Shown here: positions 1 through 5,460 of the stretch, piece after piece
Layout: each line of letters opens with the position of its first letter
Numbering within the stretch: position 1 is the stretch's first letter
Assembly (NCBI GenBank): GCA_900765185.1
Contig: CAAFQT010000064.1
Coordinates: forward strand, 1 to 8,916
Length of the DNA: 8,916 nucleotides
Reading direction: 5' to 3'
Origin: an uncultured Collinsella sp.
GTDB lineage: Bacteria > Actinomycetota > Coriobacteriia > Coriobacteriales > Coriobacteriaceae
Translations under genes and position numbers: made by a program
Notes under the pieces: model-generated
Told to the model about the DNA's origin: nothing
Databases searched by the model: none
The model's input: the letters and a program-made list of their open reading frames with translations, nothing else

Positions 1-201
1 CTCGACGAGATCGACTGCGCCAACTGCGCGCGTGAGCTTCAGGACGAGCTGGCCAAGCTCGAGGGCGTCAAATCCGTGTCCGTCAACTTTATGACCCAGA
101 AGCTGACGCTCGAGGCCGATGACGCCGAGTTCGACGAGGTCCTTGACCGCGTTGTGGAGTTTACGGCCGACGCCGAGCCGGACTGCGAGATCATTCTCTA
201 G
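1..201 (+). CDS. Heavy-metal-associated (HMA) domain protein, 5' end outside window
   Basis: The first 66 codons read in frame to a TAG at 199-201; the start lies before the window. The visible part carries the HMA metal-binding motif as DCANCA (residues 6-11 of the fragment), in which the two cysteines of CxxC bind a soft or divalent metal ion. After it comes the helix and strand pattern LEGVKSVSVNFMTQKLTLE, typical of the ferredoxin-like HMA fold. The C-terminal tail is strongly acidic. HMA modules of about 70 residues act as metallochaperones or as N-terminal domains of P1B ATPases. Here the module is a separate protein whose gene ends 100 nt before a P1B ATPase that lacks its own HMA domain, so it probably hands metal to that pump or senses metal for it. 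It could instead be the end of a longer protein. The family call is secure; the role is inferred. Confidence 0.85.
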   Translation, partial: LDEIDCANCARELQDELAKLEGVKSVSVNFMTQKLTLEADDAEFDEVLDRVVEFTADAEPDCEIIL

Positions 202-222
202 CCCAGGTTTACGCCAACCCGC

Positions 223-246
223 AAGGCCGCGCTTGCCGCGGCCTTT
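223..246 (+). terminator. GC-rich hairpin between HMA gene and ATPase, possible weak terminator
   Basis: AAGGCCGCG (223-231) pairs perfectly with CGCGGCCTT (237-245) across a 5-nt loop, 22 nt after the HMA stop codon. Only TTT follows, so it would be a weak intrinsic terminator or a transcript-stabilising hairpin. It could separate expression of the HMA gene from the ATPase, which has its own putative operator downstream. Confidence 0.45.
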
Positions 247-259
247 GCTCGCGAAATTA

Positions 260-277
260 TATGATCGAGTGTTCATA
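260..277 (+). promoter_or_regulatory. Candidate ArsR/SmtB-type operator before the metal ATPase
   Basis: TATGATCGAGTGTTCATA has perfect outer arms, TATGA and TCATA, eight bases apart. Its right half resembles the TGTTCATA half-site of imperfect palindromes bound by zinc/cadmium sensors such as CzrA and SmtB. It lies 24 nt before the ATPase start codon, in an AT-rich island. TATGAT (260-265) also resembles a -10 box, though no convincing -35 is seen. An overlapping operator and promoter would fit metal-induced derepression. No ArsR gene is in the window. Confidence 0.45.
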
Positions 278-301
278 CATTCAAATGGAAGGATACGAGT
301 C

Positions 302-2254
302 ATGGCCACCGCCGACCCCAAGAAGAAAAAGAAGAAGCGCAAGAAAAAAGAGTCACTCGAGCATAAGCGCAACCGCATCCTGGTAGCGCTGGGCATTTTT
401 GCCGTGGTGTACGCCCTCGATGAGCTCGGCACCCTCACTGCCGCATTCGGCACCCCGGGCGACATCTACGCCAGCTTCGCACTGTTCCTCGTGCCGTTTT
501 TGATTGCCGGCTACGACGTGCTCCAAAAGGCATACAACAACATCCGCCGCGGCAAGGCGTTCGACGAGAGCTTCCTCATGGCCGTCGCGACCATCGGCGC
601 GTTTGCCATGGTGCTCTTCCCCGACACCGATCCGCACATGGCCGAAGGCGCCGCCGTCATGCTGTTCTACCAGGTCGGCGAGCTGTTCCAGGCATACGCC
701 GTGGGCAAGAGCCGTAAATCGATCAGCGCCATGATGGACATCGCACCCGACTATGCCAACGTCGAGCAGCCCGACGGCACGCTCGAACAGGTCTTTCCCG
801 ATGACATCGCCGTGGGCACCGTCATCGTCGTCAAGCCCGGCGAGCGCGTGCCTATCGACGGCGTCATCGTCGAAGGCGAGACACAGCTCGATACCGCCGC
901 GCTCACGGGCGAGTCAGTCCCCCGCCCCGCCAAGTCCGGCGACGATATCATCAGCGGTTGCATCAACATGACGGGCCTCATCCACGTGCGCACCACCAAG
1001 CCCTTTGGCGAGTCCACCGTCGCGCGCGTCTTGGAGCTCGTAGAAAACGCCAGCGAAAAGAAGGCGCGCACCGAAAACTTCATCACGCGCTTCGCCCGCG
1101 TCTACACGCCCGCCGTCACCGGCGCGGCCGCGGTACTCGCGCTCGGCGGCGGCTTGATCACCGGCGCCTGGTCCGACTGGATCCTGCGCGGCCTGACCTT
1201 CTTGGTCGTCAGCTGCCCGTGCGCGCTCGTGATCAGCGTCCCGCTGAGCTTCTTTGGCGGCATCGGCGGCGCCTCCAAGCTGGGCGTTCTCATCAAGGGT
1301 TCTAACTACCTCGAGACGCTCGCCGACGTGGACACCGTCGTCTTCGACAAGACCGGCACGCTCACCAACGGCACGTTCTCGGTCGTGGCAGTACACCCCG
1401 AAGCCGGCTATACCGAGCAATCGCTGCTTGAGGTCGCAGCCCTTGCGGAGTCGTTCTCCGATCACCCCATCGCGCAGTCTGTGCGTGTCGCCTACCAGGG
1501 CGAGGTCGACCCCAAGCGCGTAAGCGACTCCACCAACGACGCGGGCCATGGCGTGACGGCAACCATCGACGGCAAGCACGTCGTCGTTGGCAACGCAAAG
1601 ATGCTCGCCGCGACCGGCGTCGAAGCGCCCAATTGCGAGGTCGTCGGCACGATCCTCCATGTACTGGTCGATGACACGTACGCTGGTCACATCGTGATTG
1701 CAGACACCGTCAAGGCCGATGCCGAGCAGACGATCAGCGACCTGCACGCCGCCGGCGTCAAGCGCACCGTCATGCTCACGGGCGACCGCGAGGAGGTTGC
1801 GGCGTCTGTGGCCAAGCAACTCAGTCTCGACGAGTTCCACGCGCAGCTGCTGCCGGGCGACAAGGTCGAGCGCGTCGAGGCATTGCTGGCAGCCGAATCG
1901 GGCAAGGGCAAGCTCGCCTTTGTCGGCGACGGCATCAACGATGCGCCTGTGCTTACGCGCGCCGATGTTGGCATTGCCATGGGCGCTATGGGTTCCGACG
2001 CTGCGATCGAGGCCGCCGACGTCGTGCTCATGGATGACAAGCCGTCCAACATCGCCCACGCCATCCGTGTGGCGCGCAAGACCATGTCGATTGTTTGGCA
2101 GAACATCATCTTTGCGCTGGGCGTTAAGTTGCTGATTCTGGTGCTTGCGGCACTGGGCATCGCCAACATGTGGCTTGCCGTGTTCGGCGACGTAGGCGTG
2201 GCGATCATCGCCATCCTGAACGCCATGCGCGCGATGGGTGTCAAGAACCTGTAG
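302..2254 (+). CDS. cadA: P1B-2-type heavy metal (Zn2+/Cd2+/Pb2+) translocating ATPase
   Basis: A 650-residue membrane pump that couples ATP hydrolysis to export of divalent soft metals. Visible motifs in order: eight predicted membrane segments (about 24-44, 56-77, 88-108, 113-136, 269-290, 294-322, and a pair in 596-645); TGES (202-205) of the actuator domain; CPC (305-307) in the sixth segment; the phosphorylated Asp349 of DKTGT; the HP motif (388-389); and GDGINDAP (542-549). Lys609 and Asp630 are 21 residues apart, as are Lys693 and Asp714 of E. coli ZntA. Together with CPC this marks the P1B-2 (CadA/ZntA) subgroup. The start at 302 is chosen because AAGGA lies 9 nt upstream and the preceding in-frame codons do not resemble the family. 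Unusually there is no N-terminal HMA domain, only a Lys/Arg-rich stretch (residues 7-16); the HMA module is encoded just upstream. Exact metal preference is not readable from sequence. Confidence 0.95.
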   Translation: MATADPKKKKKKRKKKESLEHKRNRILVALGIFAVVYALDELGTLTAAFGTPGDIYASFALFLVPFLIAGYDVLQKAYNNIRRGKAFDESFLMAVATIGAFAMVLFPDTDPHMAEGAAVMLFYQVGELFQAYAVGKSRKSISAMMDIAPDYANVEQPDGTLEQVFPDDIAVGTVIVVKPGERVPIDGVIVEGETQLDTAALTGESVPRPAKSGDDIISGCINMTGLIHVRTTKPFGESTVARVLELVENASEKKARTENFITRFARVYTPAVTGAAAVLALGGGLITGAWSDWILRGLTFLVVSCPCALVISVPLSFFGGIGGASKLGVLIKGSNYLETLADVDTVVFDKTGTLTNGTFSVVAVHPEAGYTEQSLLEVAALAESFSDHPIAQSVRVAYQGEVDPKRVSDSTNDAGHGVTATIDGKHVVVGNAKMLAATGVEAPNCEVVGTILHVLVDDTYAGHIVIADTVKADAEQTISDLHAAGVKRTVMLTGDREEVAASVAKQLSLDEFHAQLLPGDKVERVEALLAAESGKGKLAFVGDGINDAPVLTRADVGIAMGAMGSDAAIEAADVVLMDDKPSNIAHAIRVARKTMSIVWQNIIFALGVKLLILVLAALGIANMWLAVFGDVGVAIIAILNAMRAMGVKNL

Positions 2255-2270
2255 CGTTCGTGGGCTGTCC

Positions 2271-2298
2271 GGTCGGGACCGGGCTTGGTTTTGAAAAC
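2271..2298 (+). repeat. Left arm of a 28-nt inverted repeat flanking the IS110 element
   Basis: This 28-nt segment, ending CTTGGTTTTGAAAAC, is the reverse complement of 3948-3975 with one mismatch (27/28). It starts 16 nt after the ATPase stop codon. Joined at their inner ends, the two arms give one continuous palindrome with centre TTGAAAACGTTTTCAA. I therefore read them as the two halves of a pre-existing palindrome split by the insertion, not as terminal repeats of the element. Confidence 0.85.
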
Positions 2299-2310
2299 GT
2301 CCTCGCGCAT

Positions 2311-2357
2311 GAGGCCCGTCTTTCCTGCTCCTGCGGAGCAACGGAAAGGCGGGCCTC
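2311..2357. repeat. Long hairpin at the right end of the IS element
   Basis: GAGGCCCGTCTTTCC (2311-2325) pairs with GGAAAGGCGGGCCTC (2343-2357) with one G-T wobble, and inside it TGCTCC (2326-2331) pairs with GGAGCA (2335-2340). The result is a nearly unbroken 47-nt hairpin with a TGC tip. It lies 12 nt beyond the transposase stop, inside the inferred element border. No T-run follows on either strand, so a classic intrinsic terminator is unlikely. It may insulate the element from outside transcription or be a right-end structure. It could also be host sequence if the border is misplaced. Confidence 0.75.
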
Positions 2358-2369
2358 GCGCTGACGCTC

Positions 2370-3659
2370 CTATTTGGCAAGGTGTTTTTTAGAATCCATT
2401 TTGCGCTCGGCCTCGAAGGCCTGCCTGTCCCAATCGAGCGGAAGTCCGGCCTCGACCCATGCCTCGTAGGCCCTCCTTATGGGCTTGAGCTCCCTTTGGC
2501 CCCTCTCCAGCATCGAGATGTACTTCTCGCTGGTGCCCAGTATGGACGCCGCCCTCACCTGGCTGACCTTCGCCGCGCGCCTGGCCGCCACGAGCTCCGA
2601 GGCGTCCTCGGGCCTCCTGATCTCGTGCGGGCGCATCAGCGCCCGGTACGCCTCCCTGGCCACGTAGCGCTTGAGGCACCTCATGACCTCCCTGTCGCTC
2701 TTTCCCCGCCCCCTGGCCCTCTCGGCGTACTCGGCGGTCTCGGGGTCGCGCATGACCCTCTGCCTCGCGATCTCGTGCAGCGCGCTGTTCGCCTGCCGGT
2801 CGCCGCCCCTGTTGAGCCTGTGCCTCACGGTCTTGCCGCTCGAGGCGGGGATGGGGCAGGCGCCGCATATCGCCGCGAACGACGCCTCGGAGCGCAGCCT
2901 GCCCGGGTTGTCCCCGGCCGCGACCGCGAGCTTGGCCGCGCTCACGGGCCCGCACCCGTACATCGCCAGCAGCGCGGGGCAGTTCTCCTCCAGGGACGCC
3001 TCGATCGCGCGCTCCATGTCGAGCGCCGCGTCGCGCGCCGCCGCCCACAGGTCCGCCAGCGCGCCGAGCGCGGCGCCCAGCGCGCCCTCGGCGCGCACGG
3101 AGGGGAGCTCCTCCATCAGCCTCGGCCCTCCCATGCCGCGGAACCTCGACCTGAGCCCCTCCGGCGCGGTGGTGAGCAGCGACCTCGCGGTGTTGATCGC
3201 CGAGGTCCGCGCCTTCACCGCCCCGGAGCGCGCCGCGAGCATGCAGCGCACCCCGTCGACCTACCCGTCCTGGCTCTTGGGGGTCCCGAGCCTTGAGCCG
3301 GACATCGCCGCGCGGGCGGCCCTCTCCGCGTCCGCCTCGTCGCACTTTCCCTGCCCCGGGCGCCTCCTCTGCGTCCTCGCCGGGGAGAGCGCCTCGCGCA
3401 CGGGCATCCCCAGCGACGCGAGGTGCCTGGTGAGGCCCGCCCCGTAGGACGACGTCCCCTCCATCGCGACACAGGCCGGCTCCCCGGCCGCCGCGATCGC
3501 CCCGGCGAGCGCCTCGTAGCCCGCCGCGTCGGCGGGGAACTGGCGGGACAGGACCTTGCGGCCCCTCCAGTCCAGGACGCACAGCCAGTGCGAGTCGGCG
3601 TGGGTGTCGACCCCGCAGAAGACCGGCCCGCGGGCGCCGGGTGCCGATTCGTTTTGCAT
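2370..3659 (-). pseudogene. IS110-family transposase (DEDD recombinase) with in-frame TAG stop
   Basis: The frame runs from ATG at 3659, with GGAG 7 nt upstream, to TAG at 2370-2372: 430 codons, one of them an internal TAG at 3261-3263 (codon 133). The N-terminal half has the RuvC-like DEDD residues: Asp18 in GVDTH, Glu67 in AMEGT, and Asp107 and Asp110 in KCDEADA. The C-terminal half has the Transposase_20/IS116 domain, with CGPVSAAKL (about 235-244) and PASSGK (271-276), where the nucleophilic serine is expected. Residues about 352-400 resemble an XRE/Cro helix-turn-helix, an extra C-terminal module. IS110 enzymes act as RNA-guided recombinases together with a bridge RNA. Relatives usually read DGEVEA where this one has DG-stop-VDG, so a GAG to TAG change is the likely lesion. 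All catalytic motifs are otherwise kept, so the lesion looks recent. Alternatives are a sequencing error or stop-codon readthrough. Confidence 0.9.
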
Positions 3660-3947
3660 GTCTCGCTCCGTTCTTTCCGTGCTCGCCTGGACCGGGCAGA
3701 CGGCACACTGACGGGGCGCGATAGAATGCGGTTGTTCGGGTCCGCGGTATCGCTCCATGCTCCTATTAGGTCATGCGGCGGTCTCGGCTCGCCGCGGCCC
3801 GCGCGGGACATGTCAGGAAACGAGGGCAGCCCTGTGGGCGCCAGCGGAATGTGGGGTCACCGCGCGGTCCGCATCTGATGGTGTCGACGTCAATGGTATA
3901 CGGGTGCATCATCGACGTCTTCAATACAGAAAATATCAGTGCGGAAT
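3660..3947 (-). other. Noncoding left end of the IS110 element (bridge-RNA region)
   Basis: These 288 nt lie between the transposase start and the inferred left end of the element. They hold no credible gene; overlapping frames here are short and unlike known proteins. Visible content: an RBS for the transposase just above 3659, a long imperfect stem enclosing 3810-3855, two similar segments (3884-3894 and 3912-3925), and a 9-nt copy of the element end (3844-3852). In the IS110 group this region encodes the bridge RNA and, once ends are joined in the circular intermediate, receives a promoter from the right-end/left-end junction. Confidence 0.65.
3794..3872. ncRNA. Candidate bridge-RNA donor-binding stem-loop
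   Basis: An outer stem is formed by 3794-3797 with 3869-3872, CCGCGCGG 3799-3806 with CCGCGCGG 3860-3867, and GAC 3807-3809 with GTC 3856-3858; it has one mismatch and one bulged A. The enclosed loop contains CGAGGGC (3821-3827), an apical hairpin GCCC-TGT-GGGC (3829-3839), and GCGGAATGT (3844-3852). The last is identical to the element end plus core at 3941-3949. CGAGGGC is one base from the reverse complement of the opposite end plus core (2299-2305). Two guide segments in an internal loop on either side of a hairpin is the architecture of bridge-RNA loops. The transcribed strand is not decided: IS110 precedent favours the transposase strand, but the guide polarity I recall for IS621 fits the plus strand better. 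Confidence 0.55.
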
Positions 3948-3975
3948 GTTTTCAAAACCAAGCCCGGTCCCGGCC
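3948..3975 (-). repeat. Right arm of the 28-nt inverted repeat flanking the IS110 element
   Basis: Begins GTTTTCAAAACCAAG and mirrors 2271-2298 at 27 of 28 positions; the single mismatch is near the outer end. Directly inside it the element ends GCGGAAT. Before insertion the two arms would have formed one palindrome between the convergent ATPase and DtxR-family genes, where it could have served as a bidirectional transcription stop or be a copy of a dispersed repeat. Confidence 0.85.
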
Positions 3976-4111
3976 TGCAGTAACGTTGCTGGCGGTTCTT
4001 GGGCATCGCTTGCTGGCGGGGTTCTTTGTCTGAGTTGGACTTAGTTGGTGGGGCTACTGGTCCCGGTCGCTGTCCCGCGCTTTGCGCGAACTCCGCGCTA
4101 CTGGGGGTTCG
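3976..4111. other. Intergenic region between the IS element and the DtxR-family gene
   Basis: No gene is seen here. It holds an imperfect direct repeat of TTGCTGGCGG followed by TTCTT (3986-4000 and 4010-4026), a direct repeat GCTACTGG (4053-4060 and 4097-4104), and a small hairpin CGCGC-TTT-GCGCG (4076-4088). That hairpin lies about 25 nt beyond the regulator's stop codon on the minus strand and lacks a T-run, so it is at best a weak terminator. Confidence 0.5.
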
Positions 4112-4501
4112 TTAGGATTCCGCCGCTTGGCCCGTCGCCTCGCCCCGGTTCAGCATCGCCCTCAGTTTCTCGAAGCTTTCCTCGCTCAGGCAGTGCTCCA
4201 TGTGGCAGCCCTCTTGCGACGCGACCTCAGCCGAAACACCCGCATCCTCCAGCAGCCCCACGAAAAAGCAGTGACGCTCCCACATTTGGCGAGCGACCTC
4301 CAGCCCTCGCTCTGTCAGATGAACATCTCGTTTGCCCATTTCGACATAGCCGTTGCTTTCCAGCGTCGCCATGGCCTTGGAAACGCTCGCCTTGGTTACG
4401 CCGAGGTACTCCGCAACGTCGATCGAGCGCACGATGACCTGACGTTCCGACAGAACGTAGATTGATTCGAGATAGTCTTCTCCGGATTCACGTAGGGCCA
4501 T
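4112..4501 (-). CDS. DtxR/MntR-family metal-dependent transcriptional regulator
   Basis: A 129-residue cytoplasmic DNA-binding protein that in this family represses or activates metal uptake or efflux genes once loaded with Fe2+ or Mn2+. EDYLESIYVL (8-17) matches the family's first helix, with metal ligands Asp9 and Glu12. A winged helix-turn-helix follows, with recognition helix about VTKASVSKAMATLESNGY (35-52). The dimerisation and metal region ends in GCHMEH, giving Cys99, Glu102 and His103, plus His77. The length is that of short MntR-type members; the SH3-like FeoA domain of DtxR/IdeR is absent. The start at 4501 is preferred over longer frames because family homology begins there and AGGCGG lies just upstream. 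The residue equivalent to MntR Glu99 is Cys, as in iron sensors. The upstream half-sites suggest autoregulation. Convergent with the metal ATPase, from which the IS now separates it. Confidence 0.9.
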   Translation of the reverse strand: MALRESGEDYLESIYVLSERQVIVRSIDVAEYLGVTKASVSKAMATLESNGYVEMGKRDVHLTERGLEVARQMWERHCFFVGLLEDAGVSAEVASQEGCHMEHCLSEESFEKLRAMLNRGEATGQAAES

Positions 4502-4526
4502 GGGCCGCCTTTCGCGATGATTGCTA

Positions 4527-4556
4527 GTTAGCCTTTGGATACTTTCCACGGCTAAC
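4527..4556. promoter_or_regulatory. Candidate DtxR-type operator upstream of the regulator gene
   Basis: GTTAGCC (4527-4533) and GGCTAAC (4550-4556) face each other 16 nt apart, 26-55 nt before the regulator's start codon. Both match half of the DtxR/IdeR consensus core GTTAGSCTAAC. Binding here would block transcription of the regulator, suggesting negative autoregulation. I see no clear -35/-10 pair. Confidence 0.5.
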
Positions 4557-4608
4557 TTTACCGCAAAAGTTGCCCATGTCTTACTACTTTGTCTAAAAGT
4601 TAGCCGTG
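4547..4608. repeat. 13-nt perfect inverted repeat containing GTTAGCC half-sites
   Basis: CACGGCTAACTTT (4547-4559) is repeated inverted as AAAGTTAGCCGTG (4596-4608), with 36 nt between. A degenerate related copy, AAAAGTTGCCC, sits at 4565-4575. The repeated half-sites lie upstream of the DtxR-family gene and look like a multi-site operator, although a distal hairpin cannot be excluded. Confidence 0.6.
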
Positions 4609-4628
4609 TTTCACAAAACGTGCGGGAC

Positions 4629-4667
4629 GAAAACAAAATGGGAACACGCCCCGCAAGGAGTGTCCCC
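4629..4667 (-). terminator. Intrinsic terminator of the ABC-F/HAD operon
   Basis: On the minus strand GGGGACAC (4667-4660) pairs with GTGTTCCC (4647-4640), with one bulge and a 12-nt loop, followed by ATTTTGTTTT (4639-4630). It begins 17 nt after the HAD stop codon, as expected for a rho-independent terminator, and separates this operon from the DtxR-family gene. Confidence 0.75.
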
Positions 4668-4683
4668 AAGTGCCGAGCCGCAG

Positions 4684-5454
4684 CTATAGCAGTCCAAAGT
4701 ACTTCGCGGCGTTGTAGATGCCGTCGTCGTCCACGGCGGTCGTCACATAGGTCGCCGCAGCTTTCACCGTGTCCTGTGCGTTGCCCATGGCCACGCTCGT
4801 GCCCACGGCGGCAAACATCGACAGGTCGTTCTCGCCGTCGCCAAAGGCAATCGCCTCGCTCGCGTCGATACCAAGCCGCTCGAGCGTCGCCGCCACGCCC
4901 AGGTCCTTGCCGCCGTTAGCGGGAATAATGTCGCAGAACAGGTCGCACCAGCGCGTGGTGAGCGAATGCGACACGGCATCGGTCACGATATGCTCGTCAA
5001 CTGGATCAACAAAGGCACAGAACTGATAGACCGGCGCGTCAAAGGCATGCTCAAACGGCTCCTCGTGGTAGACGATTCCCGCGTTGCTGCCAGCCGTCAC
5101 CACGCGCTCGGACAGGCGGTTCACAAACGAGTTCTCGCCCTGCATGCACAGCGAGTCATAGCGCCCCTGCGCCACCTGGTCCACAATCACCGCGACGTCG
5201 TCCGAATCGATCGGGCAGCTGCGGTAAACGCCCTTGGCATCAAAGCAGTGCTGGCCCGAGAGCGTAATGTACGCATCCCAGCCCAGGTCGAACAGCCAAT
5301 CGGGCATCTGGTAGGTCGGACGGCCCGTGGCGATCACGCACGCAATCCCCTGCTCGTGAAAGCTGTCGAGCACCTGCTGCGCCGACGCCGGAATCCGGTG
5401 GGTCTTAAAGCTCAGCAGCGTGCCGTCGATATCGAAAAACGCGGCTTTAATCAT
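4684..5454 (-). CDS. Cof-type HAD-superfamily (subclass IIB) hydrolase
   Basis: A 256-residue cytoplasmic phosphatase of the Cof/YwpJ type. Members dephosphorylate sugar phosphates, nucleotides or cofactors; the substrate cannot be read here. All four HAD motifs are present: DIDGT with nucleophile Asp8 and acid/base Asp10, Thr43 in IATGRP, Lys183 in GGKDLG, and GDGEND (205-210) with Mg2+-binding Asp206 and Asp210. The stretch between residues about 85 and 180 is the type IIB cap. Length and start are standard: the protein begins MIKAAFFDIDGTLL with no need for an extension. Its ATG is 6 nt beyond the stop of the upstream ABC-F gene, and a GAGGAG in that gene's last codons can serve as its RBS, so the two are probably translationally coupled. 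An intrinsic terminator follows. Confidence 0.93.
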   Translation of the reverse strand: MIKAAFFDIDGTLLSFKTHRIPASAQQVLDSFHEQGIACVIATGRPTYQMPDWLFDLGWDAYITLSGQHCFDAKGVYRSCPIDSDDVAVIVDQVAQGRYDSLCMQGENSFVNRLSERVVTAGSNAGIVYHEEPFEHAFDAPVYQFCAFVDPVDEHIVTDAVSHSLTTRWCDLFCDIIPANGGKDLGVAATLERLGIDASEAIAFGDGENDLSMFAAVGTSVAMGNAQDTVKAAATYVTTAVDDDGIYNAAKYFGLL

Positions 5455-5460
5455 CCTCGT

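Larger units (their letters stand above)
2301..3947 (-). mobile_element. IS110-family insertion sequence, inserted into a palindrome
   Basis: About 1.65 kb bounded by the two halves of a 56-nt palindrome. GT is present on both sides (2299-2300 and 3948-3949), consistent with a 2-nt core duplication. On the minus strand the order is about 290 noncoding nt, an RBS (GGAG), a 430-codon transposase frame and about 70 nt of right end. A long noncoding stretch before the transposase is the layout of the IS110 group, where it encodes the bridge RNA. As usual for the group, no terminal inverted repeats are seen inside these borders. The transposase frame is visibly richer in G+C than the flanking genes, which suggests acquisition from another genome. 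One in-frame TAG makes the copy probably non-autonomous. Borders are inferred from the palindrome, not from a database element. Confidence 0.8.

Noticed and set aside
119..301. Longer ATPase start at 119
   Set aside because: It would overlap the HMA gene in another frame and add residues unlike the family. The ATG at 302 has a proper RBS.
2311..2357. Hairpin as the intrinsic terminator of the ATPase gene
   Set aside because: No T-run follows on either strand and it lies inside the inferred IS border. It is kept only as a structural repeat.
914..2380. A 488-codon open frame on the minus strand
   Set aside because: Antisense to the P1B ATPase, with compositionally biased, motif-free translation.
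3261..3263. TAG as a recoded or readthrough codon
   Set aside because: No readthrough signal is evident, and a one-base change from a conserved Glu codon explains it more simply.
2382..3447. Long plus-strand frames across the IS element
   Set aside because: Mirror frames of the GC-rich transposase; Pro/Arg/Ala-rich with no motifs.
2271..3975. The 28-nt arms as terminal inverted repeats of the element
   Set aside because: IS110-group elements lack long terminal repeats, and the arms join into one palindrome with a duplicated GT, which fits a split target better. Copies elsewhere could overturn this.
3986..4026. Imperfect repeat of TTGCTGGCGG as a CRISPR or tandem array
   Set aside because: Only two copies 24 nt apart, with no further units, spacers or cas genes.
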